NCBI RefSeq assembly: GCF_003073045.1
Contig: NC_037599.1
Location: 5,592,247 to 5,656,246 of the forward strand
DNA: 64,000 nucleotides
Origin: Pomacea canaliculata
Taxonomy: Eukaryota; Mollusca; Gastropoda; Architaenioglossa; Ampullariidae
Reading direction: 5' to 3'
The stretch's first letter is position 1. Every line of letters begins with the position of its first letter. The position numbers were made by a program, and so were the translations under genes. The notes below the pieces were generated by a model. That model saw only the letters and a list, made by a program, of their open reading frames with translations, searched no databases and was not told where the DNA came from. Positions 34,121-46,680 of this stretch are shown one piece after another.

Positions 34121-34515
34121 TGTTTTTTGTTTTTGTTTTTGTTTTTTGTTTTTTTGTTTGTTTGTTTTTTTATTTTTGTTAGTTTGTTGTTGTCTACACA
34201 CAAACCCAAATTTCGATCGAACCAGTCCGCCAAAAGAGCTGACTTTTCTTCCACAGCTTGTACACAGCGGAGACCACTGCACGCAGGACCACTCCCTCTT
34301 TGTTGTGACTCGTACACTGGCTTCACACACGTTGTTCATCGAGCCTACAACGTTCGCTGGAGTAGCTTTTACAGTAGCCACCAGCTGACTTCCACTGATG
34401 TTTGATTGACAGTCATAAAAAGACGAACTAAAACACTGGCACGTGTGCAGTATTGAGTGAGAGACGAAATTTCTACTTATTAGCCGCTCGTCAACCTTTC
34501 GTTAACACGAACAAG

Positions 34516-36842
34516 ATGGCGACAGGCTCGCAAGCTCAGCTCACAGAGTCGACATGCAGCGTGTGTTTTGAACATTATCGTCTACCCAAGGTACTGCCGT
34601 GTTCTCATGTCTACTGTCACCTGTGTCTCCGCTCCATGGCCACAGCTACAGATTCTGGCTTCAGCTGCCCGATATGTCGTCAGGAGGTGAACATCACAGC
34701 TCAGGGAGTCGACGATTTACAGGTAGGTCACAGGCCGGATTTCTCATCTCGTAACACTCGGTCACCATCACAAAAATGGCGGACCTGTAGGCGGAGCTAT
34801 GCAAATGACGTCACTCGCCCTCCGTCGTCTGCTCTACACCAGACGAACCAAGTAAAGTGATTTGCAAAATTGTTATGAAATGTAAAAGGTAGATTATGGA
34901 CTATGCAGGCAGGACCCGACATCCGATGATCGAGCTTAGAAGAATGATCTGTAACCCTTCGGCTGACAGGTTTCCACTTTATCGGTCTCCAATGCCTCTT
35001 CATCCGCCTGGAGGTCACGTGGCATTTGTTTTATTCAGTGCTCACGAGGAGGTGCGGGGATGGGGTGCAGGGTGGGCGATGCCCTCGTCATTGAACAGCG
35101 CTCTACCATAAGACGTTTCTTCAACAGTAATTACGAAATATAAATAAATATAAGCACATTTAAATCTTCTGAAATATAATTAAATAATGTAGAGAAATTT
35201 TAGGTAATGTCAATTCGATAAACTAATGTTTCCAGGTGAGTTTCCTTTCAATAAATGTTAAGTTTGAGATGTATACAGTGTGTTTACAGTCCTTTATTCG
35301 ATATATGGTCTGTCGGTCGGTCTGACCTGCTTTCCCTTTCTTTTTCTTGTTTGTCCTTTTTCGGAAGGAAAGAGAGAGGGAGAGACAGAGCGTGTAGGTG
35401 GTTGGGTGGTAGAAATGTGTGTGTGTGTGTTAGAGCACGTGCACTCGTCTGTATGCATAGGAATGATGCGACCAGCTCGTGCGAATATCGTGCAGTGCTC
35501 ACGTGACAGCGCAATTGATACAAATTATCACCCATAGACCCCACAGACGTAAGTATATTAGCGATTCCACGTGGCTTGCTGGTCATGTAATAAATCGTAA
35601 CGACCGGAACCTGTTATTCTTTCATCATCTGCAACTGACCAAGGAGTGACTGAACCAACTAATGGCAGTGACCAAGCGCTAGATTACTGATGATTTATTG
35701 AAAGAGATAAACTCTAATTCTTGTTGCATTTTTAAAGTATAAAACAAGCCACAAGGTTTGTAAACTATTATTTAATTCGTGATTTATGGCAATAAAATAT
35801 TTTTGACTTTCTATTAGAATTAATATGTAATGTATTATTTATTTAAAATTTAACTTTACATTCTTTTCAGACTCATTTACATCTTGGAAGCTCAAGAGAA
35901 ACATTACTAGAGACTCTACATTCTGCGAAGAAAGATAACGGTGATATGAAGGAGAAATCACTTATTTCAACAGAGGGTGCTGTGTCAAGTATAGTTCTGA
36001 CAAGAAAATCGCTTTCTCAAGATATCTTCAAATGTTTCAAGTTTTCTCAGAATCCTAAAACACAGCTAACAAGTTTAACACTTACTGCTGGAAACAAACT
36101 GTGGGTGAGATACCATCCGCCTGACACTCATGTTTCTTTGGTGAGTGTCTACGACTGTGGAGGAAACCGTCTCGGGCAGTACATTGAAGAGTCTGTCACA
36201 GGGTCGTCCTTGACCTGTCTAGGAGATGTCCTTGTGTCACCTCTGACATGGCGGTGGATTGACCCTGGTGGACAGAGTGGCAGCTTTGACCTCCCTCCCA
36301 ACGCCTGGGCCTTGTGTTCCAAGTCACTCCCCCCTCACATCCTACTTCATGCTTCTGTCTCCGAGTCTTCTGATAAAAAGTCTGAATTCTCTGTGTACCG
36401 CTTGCAGCAGTTGTCGGAGGATCAGGCGAAGGTCTCAATGTGTCCAGTCATCACACAAGGCCTCGCATTTGAACGGGAACCACAGGCCTTTGATATGTCA
36501 GATGACGGGAAATGGCTGGCAGTTGTGGTTGAAGAAAGGATTAAAGTGTACTACACTGACTGTACAGGTGTGAGGCCCTTTTTAACATCACAAATACTAT
36601 GGCCTAAAGACATCGCGTTTACCACACTGTCTACACAGCCTGTATTGGTTGCAGCCTTCAGTGCATCTTTTATGGTCTATGATTTCCTAGACGGCTTCTT
36701 CAAGCTCAAGTGTGGGCATTATAATTACAATTCCTGCATATGCCTAGCAGCACACAACAATAGTACTGTATGGTGTGAATCAAGGGGAAATGTTTATACG
36801 TGGGACCTTAAACGTGCAACATTATGTGACACTTGCACGTAA
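34516..36842 (+). CDS. RING-finger protein with beta-propeller-like C terminus (392 aa)
   Basis: Exon 1 34516-34722 and exon 2 35871-36842 join in phase 0 (DDLQ|THLHLG). The ATG in AAGATGG is conserved with copy 1. Residues 14-54 form a complete C3HC4 RING: C14, C17, C29, H31, C34, C37, C51, C54. No B-box is visible. The single large second exon (324 codons) has regularly spaced Trp/Tyr/Asp-Gly segments: LWVRYHPP, VSVYDCGGNRLGQYI, TWRWIDPGGQSGSF, DDGKWLAVVVEERIKVYY, ASFMVYDFLDGF, STVWCESRGNVYTWDL. These read as blades of an NHL/WD-type propeller. Known RING proteins of this type are E3 ubiquitin ligases whose propeller selects substrate; the target here is unknown. AATAAA at 37137. It could be called TRIM-like, but coiled coil and B-box are missing. 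Confidence 0.88.
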
Positions 36843-37136
36843 AAAAAAACACATCTCATGAGCTACAAGCTGATCATTTTTATGCTCCATGGTAGGTAAA
36901 GAAGCTGCTTCTTCCTCTTGTAAAGCGATGTATGTTTGTAGAGAACATTTATATTATATCATCAATAACTGAGATTCACTTGTATAATATTGAGAAGTAT
37001 GTATTTTACATACTAAACAGAGCTACAGTCAAGTATATGATGCACTTGACAATACTACCAGTCGATGTTTAATTTACTAATAATGTATCAACTCTTTTCT
37101 CGGTGATATTGAGTATGTTATACAACACTTTCAACT

Positions 37137-37142
37137 AATAAA
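37137..37142 (+). terminator. Poly(A) signal of the RING2 gene
   Basis: AATAAA about 295 bp after the stop, with the same context (caactaataaaagcta) at 32169 after RING copy 1. Confidence 0.7.
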
Positions 37143-38640
37143 AGCTAGCAGTCTTAACTGCAAGAGAACGATGATTGACTTACAGTTAAATATATTGTTA
37201 ATGTTCTTGTACTTCTTGAAGCGATAGCACAATACAGTTGATGTGCACTAAGATGAGTGCAACTCAAATGTCTCATAAAAGAACTCCTTTATTGTTTAAA
37301 ATGTCATGTGTGGAAAAGTGGGCAGACACTCTTTGCATGTACAAACATATGTCAAGTGTATGAAATATTTGGTTAGAACTCGTGAAGTCACCAAAGTAGA
37401 CATATTACATACGCATACAACAGCATGGATAAGGAAAGTGATAGTGGGCTACAGACATGAACACTGTATTAAAAGGGAACTGGTTTGGTACTGTCAGGCC
37501 TTATCAAGAAGTAGGAGATGATACAACTTTTACATCAGTATTTAAACATCGCCTCACCTAACCCTAACCCAAACCAGACATTCAGAAATAAAAAATAGTG
37601 AAAAATATCAATAGTCTTCTTCTTTTAGCGATAATGTGCAGCCAGAGAAATATTTACAAATTATAACAGCCGGATAGTATAGACATGCCCTAGCTAGACT
37701 GAGAACAAGATGTTTTTGGTCTTAATACCAATAAGAGTTGGTTTGAGCCTGGTGCAGCAATACAAACAGGTTGTCCAGCCTGTGATAAAACAGAATTTAC
37801 TGTCTTCTCTTTCAATATACTTGCGAAGCATACAAAACTGTTTGTGGAAAGTGTGTTTCCTTGGCCGGGTGCTAGAAGTGTCCGTTTAACGATGTCCCCA
37901 CAAAAGGCTTGCGGAGTTTGTTGAGAACTTGTTGCTGCAACTCCTATTTGTCTCTTTCCAGCAATGAGAAGCATAACTGATAGACTGATAGAAGGAAAGA
38001 GAGAAAACTAGAGATAGAACATTTTACACAGTAATAAAACTCATGCTGGGGCAAAAGTCGTTTGTTGTCCGGCTGATGGTGAATACAATTTGTAGGTTAA
38101 GAGTATTGTCCTTCATTCAGCTCTAGCTATGAAATCATGTGTTTGTCGAACTTTAGCGATTCAACCCTCTGTCATTTTTTGTTTTGTTTTATTGTATTTA
38201 TTTATTTTTGCTTTTTCTTCTAATGCAGCTGTTTGAATTTCACAGCGATAAATTTGGTGAAAACCTGTATTTATCAACATTTATGAAAAGTGTGTGAAAT
38301 GTTGCAGCCTCAGGCAGTCTCTGTGTTTGTTGACTCATAAGCTTCACACACAAACCGCAAAGTGGAGATTCAAAGATCCATTTTGTCGCTTCGAATCTTC
38401 ACAGTGAAGCCTTTTTTTACCATAGTTTTAGTATAGCTAAAGTCTGTGGCAGTCTTCGAGTTCAATGACCCATAAACATGATAAACATAGCGCATGGCAA
38501 GAAAAGTGTATAGCTACTAGCAATGCAGATTTTATTCTGTTGCATAAGCCAGGGGTGACTTTGTTAGTAGGGATGGAGAGAGTCGTATTTCTGAATTGTT
38601 GGTGTCGTAAGTAATATTTTTTTCTGAATGTGTTACCTGT
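37143..38640. other. Intergenic; one unassigned 94-codon minus-strand ORF
   Basis: The ORF 37974-37690 starts with ATG (MLLIAGKRQIGVAAT) and ends at TAG. It shows no domain I know, and I see no adjoining exon. It could be a transposon remnant. The rest is featureless AT-rich DNA. Confidence 0.3.
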
Positions 38641-38648
38641 ACCACGTG

Positions 38649-38668
38649 CAGCAATATCACAGGTGAGA
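38649..38668 (+). promoter_or_regulatory. Shared distal element upstream of sulfatase copy 3
   Basis: CAGCAATATCACAGGTGAGA preceded by ACCACGTG, about 920 bp upstream of the copy 3 TATA-like box. A weaker relative (ACCACGTGCAAC...ATCACACTTACGA) is at about 39253-39280. Confidence 0.5.
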
Positions 38669-39588
38669 ATTCCCTACACCAGGAAGATTAGGCGAGAGTT
38701 ATTCCGCCTTCTAGTGTTTGTAGAGAAAAGATCCGACAGATTGCAAACAAATACCATTCTGATATGTTTTCATTTTAATTATATGTGGCAAGGGTAGTCA
38801 TCTACAACAATGGTTTGTGTGGTTTATTGTTGAACCAAACGTATTGTTGACTGAGTGGCGGACATGTCCACCATCGGGAAGTCTGTCTGCAGGACTTGAT
38901 GGCGCTATGTGAAGAGTGAAAATAACACTAGGGTGCATTTATTCTAAGAACCGGATTTATGATAGAACATTTTTTTAGTAAGTAGTTTCATTTGTGCTAC
39001 AAAAAAAAGTCTCACAGAAAGAGTTGTGCAACACATGACACACAGGTTGCAAGGCTCTCATACACTATTTACTGTAGGCTCTGTCCCTAGGTTGCCCCCA
39101 GGGATTTTTCCTGGAAGTTAATCTTATCAATACATGTGTGTGTTTTTTTGAGTGTTTTTGCGGTATGTGCCTGCGTGCGTACACCTTGTTATAAGTACTT
39201 ACCTCTTTCATTAAATTCGTCTTGAATGTTCCCTTGGAATGTATTGCCTGTACCACGTGCAACAACAATCACACTTACGATGAAATGAAATTTGCAGAAT
39301 AAGGAATATTTCTCAGCAGCCTTTTCAAATAGTCTAGGCCACCGTAGGGAGACCAAAACCACAAAAAGGAACAGTTCTACATATGCTCTCAAATTAGCTA
39401 TGAAGGGCAGGGAAGTATATGAAAATGCAAATATTCAACTTTCTTTTCTTGTCGTCCTTATGAAAGTCTCATAATGAAATACACGTAGTGTAGAAAAACC
39501 TAGTAGGATAGTCAATAAACGTAAACTCAATTAATCACGTGGCTGAGCCGATTGCTTGTAACACGTGTCTCCTTTTGTCCTGCTTTGA

Positions 39589-39674
39589 TTTAAAATGACT
39601 GCCCTCCAGCCATCTACGATCACATTCACCAGGGAGCTCAAACTACAACCAGAATTTTTGAGCTTTCTTGAAAG
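39589..39674 (+). promoter_or_regulatory. Core promoter and non-coding first exon of sulfatase copy 3
   Basis: TTTAAAATGACTGCC (TATA-like box 39589-39595) followed by GATCACATTCACC and CTACAACCAGA, ending GAAAG|GTAAATATACAAGC at 39674. Each word has a counterpart in copies 1 and 2. ACACGTGTCT and TTTGTCCTG lie just upstream. The next exon starts at 40141 after TTCTTTCCAG. Confidence 0.75.
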
Positions 39675-40144
39675 GTAAATATACAAGCTGAACTATTTAT
39701 CCATTTTATAAAATAAGAAAATGACTTTAAATTCCTCTAGCTCGTAGGTAGGCAACAATTTTATTTTTTAGGATTCGCTCTCACTCACAATTTTAAACCA
39801 TTTTTTCCCCTTTTAAAAGCAGTCACCTTTTATTTTCTCTTGCTGCTCCATCAGATATGTCAGCTGTGTTAGTTATTATTTATTTTTTGTATTAGAACTT
39901 TATGGACTGCAGATTTCTAATACTATGTAGTATTTGATAAATTTAATTCTAATTAAATTAACCCAGGCTCATTAACAAATAAGAAAACAAACACACTTTA
40001 CATTCCAAAGATGTCCACGGCCGTACTTTGCCCACCATCCAAAGCCAGAAGCAGCCAGCTAACAAGTAATTTTGTGTCAGGAATCCCTCCCATGGTAAAC
40101 TTCCGGTATATTTTATACTCAAAAGTGTTTTTCTTTCCAGCATC

Positions 40145-42892
40145 ATGTTTCAAACACCAAAAGTCTGGCTTCCATTAGCAGTTATAGCCTGCTATGCTAT
40201 CGCCTGGGCTTCGTCGACGGATAAGCCGAACATATTCTTGGTCCTGATTGACGATCAGGGCCACAATGAGCGCAGCTCAAGCAACCCCGAGTTTCGAACA
40301 CCAACGATGGACAAGCTGGCCTCAGAGGGTGTGATTCTAGACCAGATGTACACACAACCATCTTGCACCATGTCCCGCGCCGCCCTGTTGAGTGGACGCT
40401 CGCCTCACACCATGGGCATCGAGAACGCCTTTGATGCCCACGATAACAGGTACAGGATGGTCTTTATTGTATTCTCATACTACCATACTATCTTAGCCTC
40501 AAAAAGAAACAATAGTTATAAAAGTAATTACAACTAAAACTTCAGTAGAAAATTGTACACTCAATTACTCTAATTATTTTCACTCATACGTGGTATGGAA
40601 ATGGAAAACGGATTACAAATACGATATGTAAAATATTAATTTGGAAATAAGCATACTTGATTTAAGCGAAGATCTGGTAAATAATTGTGTAATGACAATG
40701 TTTGCATGTAACAGGTCTTTACCTCTAAATACCAAGACAGTGGCACAGTACCTCAAAATTCGTGGGTACCAGACATATATGATTGGTAAGTGGCATCTTG
40801 GTATGTGCTCCCGGAGCATGACGCCAACCAGACGAGGGTTTGATAGTTTCTCTGGCTGTCTCCATGGCAACAGCGATCATTTCTTCAAATTTCCCCAAAA
40901 CCCTTGGGATTTTTGGTAAGTAAGACCTTGCTTTCTTTTTAGAAAAAGAAGAGAACGAAAGATTTTGATATTAAATTCGAAAGCATTAGAAGAAAGAAAA
41001 TTTTGCCTATTTTTTTTTTTCCTTTCGATGTTGTACAGGACCAACGAAACTCTCGATCGTTCAGTGAGAAAACAATACGACACTGAGGTTCTTACACAAC
41101 GAGCTATTGATGTAATCAAGAAACACAAAGAGAGCGGCACAGATGAGCCGATGTTTGTTTACTTGGCTTACAAGGCCATACACAGCCCCATAAAGGTAGG
41201 TCTCTGATGTGAATATTTCCTAAACTTCATCTGCCTGTCGTCTGCTTCTCTCAGTCCTTACAGTTGATGCGCTTTGCTCCCGGGAGAGTTGATAAAATGT
41301 TTCTTCGCCACAGGTACCAGCGTACCTGAGCAACAGGTGTTCCCACATCAAGAACACCCTGATCAGAGACCGCTGTGGCACCATGGCTGGGGTGGACGAC
41401 GGCATCAAGAACATCACCGACACCTTGGAAAGGCTCGGGTACATGGATCAACCACTGATGCTTATGGTCATGAGCGACAACGGCGGCGCTGCACCCGAAG
41501 GGTGCGATTCTTATAAATTCAGGATTACTGTTCAGTCTTGACACTTATTCTTTTTTGTTTATCAGTTGTTTACTCTTCTACATATCTTCCTGTCTTGAAG
41601 TGTGAACATGTCTCCAACGTCTTTGCACTGCCTTAACTCCTGATATTTTATATTTTCTGGAAAAAAATATAGATAAAAATTAATTGTTTTTGCTTCGTGA
41701 TTTAGTGTTACTAAATTATGATATTTAATGGGTGGGAAAAACTATTGCGTCGTAAAGATTTTTCAGATGTTGTATTTTAACGAAAACTGATTATTTACAC
41801 GTGCGTGTCTTTCTCCTAGTTTCTGAGTCTCGATTTGTGTGTATTTATGTATCAGTGTGTGTCTATATATATATAATTATATTCGTATTAACAGTGCAAG
41901 CAACTGGCCGTTGAGAGGAAAGAAAGCCACGCCGTTTGAGGGCGGCACCAGGGTCCCGGCGTTCATGTACAGTAAACACTGTTGCCTAATTCTCCACGGA
42001 CTTACAAGGGTCTGATTCACATCACGGACATTCCTGTTACTATCCTCAGCATGGCCAGCAACTCCACCACCTCAGAGTTCATGACCAACGTAGATGGCAT
42101 AGACCAGTGGCAAGCAATAAAGTTAGTTTCCCGATGTTCACAGGTTCTGACATACACCAACAATATTTTCAGCAACACAGTAGACGGTACAATTCTCATA
42201 ATATACACCAGGAATATGTTTCAGTAATTTAAAATTAATGCTTAAATGGCTTCTCTTTAATCATTATCTATCAACTTTTACTTCTGTCGATAAATCGTGC
42301 ATCCTCCATAACGAATATAAGAAGAATAGATATAAAGTAATTTTATTTAAACAAAAATACAGTAATAAGTCAACAAAAGACATGATTAAGGTCATTGGAT
42401 TCGTTTGTTTTTGTTTTTTTGTTTGTTTGTTTGTTTGTTTGTTTGTTTGTTTGTTTTTTGTTTTTTTTTGGAATCATTTAAGTGAAACTGTTGATTTTCT
42501 TGTTAAACAGGGAGAACGGGCCGAGCAAAAGGGAAAAAATGGTGTATGAGATGTGGGATGATGAGGCAGGTGTACGTGTCGGCCAGTACAAGCTCGTGTA
42601 TCACAAGAAAGGTCCGTGTTCCGGGTGGTACAACCCCCCTACAGGCGTTAAAACCACTCTTCCTGTGGAGGTTGCAGACTGTTCAGGGTTCATGATGTTT
42701 GACCTAGAAGCGGATCCTTACGAAGAACGAGACCTGTCCAAAGACCCTCAGTACGCAGACCAGATGAGGATCTTGGTGGAGTATTTCAACACGGAGAATG
42801 CCAGAAGAGTTCCTGCTCAGATATCAGCTATAGACCCCAACATGCCTGGTGCTGGTGAAGACTGGGAACCGGGGTGGTGTGATAAAGTATAA
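40145..42892 (+). CDS. Arylsulfatase B-like protein, copy 3 (one-base frameshift)
   Basis: Six exons (40145-40449, 40715-40915, 41039-41195, 41314-41501, 41895-42121, 42511-42892) have exactly the lengths of copy 2 (305, 201, 157, 188, 227, 382), except exon 5, which is one base short. Signal peptide MFQTPKVWLPLAVIACYAIA; IDDQGH; CTMSRAALLSGR; GKWHLG; AIHSPI; SDNGG; NWPLRGKKATPFEGGTR. The missing base falls after FMYS, where copy 2 has a Asn-Gly-Leu-Leu segment; downstream LPNSPRTYKGLIH and all of exon 6 remain well conserved in the expected frame. Without correction the protein would end about 12 residues later and lose its C-terminal quarter. All junctions are canonical GT-AG, including intron 1, unlike copies 1 and 2. 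Probable ATTAAA poly(A) signal near 42998. Either a recent pseudogene or an assembly error. Confidence 0.88.
42403..42470. repeat. (GTTT)n microsatellite in intron 5 of sulfatase copy 3
   Basis: Uninterrupted gtttgtttg run followed by a T-rich tract, just upstream of the exon 6 acceptor. Confidence 0.85.
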
Positions 42893-42899
42893 CAATGCT

Positions 42900-43531
42900 T
42901 CTGACAATGACTCCTATGAAAATCTGTTGCATATGCTAATGTAACGACCCACAGGCTTTTATGACAGCCTTGTCTTTAAAGTAAGCATTGAATATGAATT
43001 AAACATATATTTCATCATACAGAGTTTGTTCCTTGTTTATTTCACCATGTTTCGCGAAATTGTGATGCGGCCTCTCTTGCACTCAAAGTGTCTAAGTTTG
43101 TCCGAACGGCTCACTGTGAGGATGTCTACATGGGTTTTTGTGTTCTTGTGATTTCGTTTAATTTTGAAATTAAGACCAGATTTCTCTTAACATCTTTCTC
43201 AGTTTTTATTACATTTACATTCTAAAATTACTGCTGCTAGAAATTGTAAGAACGAAGTTTGTTTCTTTTAATCAAATTTTCTTGTTTTACAAAAACATAA
43301 ATGAGATAAACACTTGGCTTATTAAGGAGGAACGGTGAAAATGGCATTGCTTTTAAGAGCTCACGCGTGAACGCACCAGCTCCACACACACACACATATT
43401 GTTCATATATTTTTCAGTAAGCTGGTACAATTTATGTTGGTACTTCGGCTTTCGTCATCGGGAGGAAAAGCCATGTAAAACCTGGCGCATGCGTTCCCCT
43501 TTCTTTTATAAGTGGTCCCTGGCTTGTCATC

Positions 43532-43578
<47 letters not shown>

Positions 43579-43959
43579 GCCACCCAAGACCCTCCAAGGT
43601 TATCACACGACGCAGGTGAACCCGTTACTTCCACTGGAAGATCTCTGCCAGAAGATTTCTAGGCATGAAATTGTCCGGTAAATCCTCTCCATGCACCCTA
43701 GGGTTATGTATGGATCTCTCCAGCAACAAAATATCTTTCTGACGCCCGTCCAAACATCCTGTGACAGTCACCATGACAACTCAACAATAGTTTACTGACC
43801 GCAGACCGTGTGGCTCTGATGTCCATTGTGACAGACTATGGCTAGCATGGTTTACTACGACTTGACTGAAATATATTATTTGAATGTAATACATGTACTC
43901 CGAAGCTGTTTTCGATGAAAGCTCTGCCTGTAGCTGTACGCACACTACGAGGTTAGGTA
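42900..43959. other. Intergenic after sulfatase copy 3
   Basis: No gene recognised. A (CAA)n microsatellite occupies about 43529-43578. Confidence 0.5.
43529..43578. repeat. (CAA)n microsatellite
   Basis: About 16 uninterrupted caa units. It generates polyglutamine or polyvaline ORFs by chance. Confidence 0.9.
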
Positions 43960-44449
43960 CCCAGATAGCATGCAAACGTTTTAAAAACGTTTTAAAAACG
44001 TTTTAAAATGTGTACATAAAACATTTTAAAAAGGTTTGCAGAAAACGTTTTTAAAATGTTTATCATGCCCATCAAAGTAATGTTTTAAAAACGTTTTCTG
44101 CAAACATTTGTAAAACATTTTAAAAATATTTTAAAAACGTTTTATAAACATTTTTCTGTAAAACATTTTAAAAACATTTAATAAATATTCGTATGTAAAT
44201 GTTTGAAAAACGTTTTTAAAATGTTTTTTAAACCTAATTTAAATGTTTCGAAGGACACGTTTTTTTAAACGTTTTAAAAATGTTTTTGAAACCTAATGTA
44301 AATGTTTCACAGTTCACACATACTTTTCACAGTTTCACTTCAAACATGGCATAAATGACGTACAGAGAAGATTTTCATTTGTTGTAATTAAAACATATTT
44401 CGTGTCATTGTGGATCCATCCAGGAGACAAATTTACATTATACAATAGT

Positions 44450-45497
44450 AAGTACAAAATGGTGACCATTTGTGACAAAAATGAATAAATGATACTCAAA
44501 AAAGAGAACAATATGAATTAATTAAACACTGACAAATCAATGCATAGGATTTTTTCTTAAATTAATACTTTTAAATATTTCACATTCCAGTACTTAAAGG
44601 TGAGGTTGTGCGGCACTGTTATCCGTGCAGAGTGCCAAGAAATAATTGAACTAAAACGAAACTTATCGACATTTACATTTACTAAAAAATAGTGAATTGC
44701 AAATACAATTGGATGATGTACAAAATACACCAAAAAAAGACAGTTACCCCTATGTAGATAACAATATGCTAATTATCATCTTCTTACCCTACTACAAGGG
44801 ACATATCATTCCAATTATTAATAACCATTAACTATAGATGTACAACAAAAGCATTGACCATATGTGATAAAGATGAGAAACAGAGAACAATCAGAGGAAT
44901 TAATTAACCACTGTTAAGTCAAAGCAAAGGAATGTTATTAAAGTAACACTTTTAAACAGTTCAATTTAAAATGTTTCAAGGATAGGTGTTAAGCTCCATA
45001 AAGATTCCCAAGGAATAATTAAACTAAAACTAAACTAATAGAGCTTTAGATGTAAGAAAAGATATAGTATATGGTTAATCCATCTAGATGTAGCACAAAA
45101 TACACAAGAATTGCAATAGCAAGTACAAAATGGTGACCATTTGTGATAAAAATGAATAAATGATACTCAAAAAAGAGAAAAAAGAATATGAATTAATTAA
45201 ACACCGACAAATCAAGGCATAGGATTTTTTCTTAAATTAATACTTTTAAATATTTCAATTTCAAATACTTAAAGGTGAGGTGGTGCGGCACTGTGCTCCG
45301 TGCAGAGTGCCAAGGAATAATTAAACTAAAACTAAACTTATAGACCTTTAGATTTACAAAAAAAAACAGTGAATTGTAAATACAATTGGATGATGTACAA
45401 AATACACCAAAAAGTACAGTTACCCTGTTGTAGATAACAACATGCACATTATCATCTCTACCCTTCTACAAGGGACATATCATTCCAATTAATTAAT
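44450..45497. repeat. Internal tandem duplication within the 6.2 kb element
   Basis: 44450-44821 and 45121-45497 are about 90 percent alike by eye (shared agtacaaaatggtgaccat, gtgcagagtgccaag, agggacatatcattccaatt). A weaker, partial third copy lies between them (about 44860-45060). Confidence 0.8.
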
Positions 45498-45950
45498 ATT
45501 ATGAGAATTTCCATACCGTAAAATAAGGCTGAACAATTAAAAGTTCATGTATGTCTGGTAAAGCGGCTTTACAAAAAAATGCACTTAGAACACTATCAGA
45601 TCCACATGCCTTCATTTTAACATACTAAAACCTTCTTATATGTAATTATTAGATATCTCAAATATGAGACATTGTTGCTAATATCAGCAAGCGTCCCAAT
45701 GAGGGTCAAGAGTGCTTGGTGATAAGCCTGATGTTCCTTATGCAGCAAAGCTAGGCATACATGCCAGTGTAGAGGAGTAAAAGGAGGCAAAAGCACAGAA
45801 GTGTTATATGTGGGAGACAGCTCTTGAGCGTGGGGAGAGCCAGTGACAAAGGACTGTCAGGAATGCCTGCTGTTGCCGTTGGAAGCGAATGGCTATGTGA
45901 CCAGTACTGGCATTCGGCGGCTGTAGGTGGCATTGCAGTCCTCGTAGACA

Positions 45951-46680
45951 TTACGTGTATATCTCTAGACTTCTCTGTCGCTGGGAGAGGAGTCGTCGCT
46001 CTCTGATGAGGATGGCAGCTCGGGCGGGAAGGACGACGGACAGGTGGAACAGCACTGTCTGCTGAAGCATTGGTCTCCACTCTGTGATGGCTCCTGCACT
46101 AACTTTATCGGAAGCCTCCATACACCCACGGTTCTTCCGTACAGCTTCTGCAGATAGCACAAATGGGATTTGTAGATTAAAAGAAGCGCTACAGTTTATA
46201 GATTAAAGATGGACTAAGAGAAGTCTCACACTATACATATTGTTTCAGTTTTATGGTGCTTATGCTTGTTCACCATGTCTTTCCGTTTTTACGCTAGTTT
46301 CACCATGGAAGCACAATTAATACTGACAAGAGCTACAAATATTTTAAACTGTAGAGCTAGCAATGAAAAAATGTCAATTCATGTTATACAAAAATAAGCA
46401 CTTAGATCTGCACTTCTCTTTTTTGTCAAAGTATGTGTAGACAATATATCATATATCTATACCTTTAATAATAATATACACTAACATTTATACATCATCA
46501 CTTACTGTAGATCATGGCCTGCAGCTTCAGTCCCTTGAAAGCACACATCTCTCCCTTTTGTCCTTTCCAGTTATAGTTTCGAGCAACCTTGTCGGTCAGG
46601 AGTCGCCGCATGATTCTTTTCGCACAATCCTTTGCATTCGTTCTACCCACACAGGAGAGGCTTTTGACTTGCAAATCATT
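45951..46680 (-). CDS. DUF4806-like domain of the transposon (two exons)
   Basis: Exon about 46680-46506 encodes RTNAKDCAKRIMRRLLTDKV, NYNWKGQKG and AFKGLKLQAMIY, ending A|GTAAGTG. It joins in frame to an exon beginning at 46147 (CTGCAG|AAGCTG) that reads AVRKNRGCMEASDKVSAGAI and TEWRPM. The pattern NYxWKGxKG...F..LkL...I..AVR......A...v...I..W is that of DUF4806, a domain I know from transposon-derived proteins of invertebrates and fish. The function is unknown. The start of the protein was not resolved; an acidic stretch at 49328-49062 (DENNDDDVV, SDSDSETDTD) may be an upstream exon. Confidence 0.6.

Noticed and set aside
34037-34405. Lys/Asn/Gln-rich and Phe-rich ORFs
   Set aside because: Low-complexity translation of the gttttt run upstream of RING2.
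43399-43662. ORF with a long polyglutamine tract (and polyvaline on the other strand)
   Set aside because: Produced by the (CAA)n microsatellite; no domain or splice support on either side.
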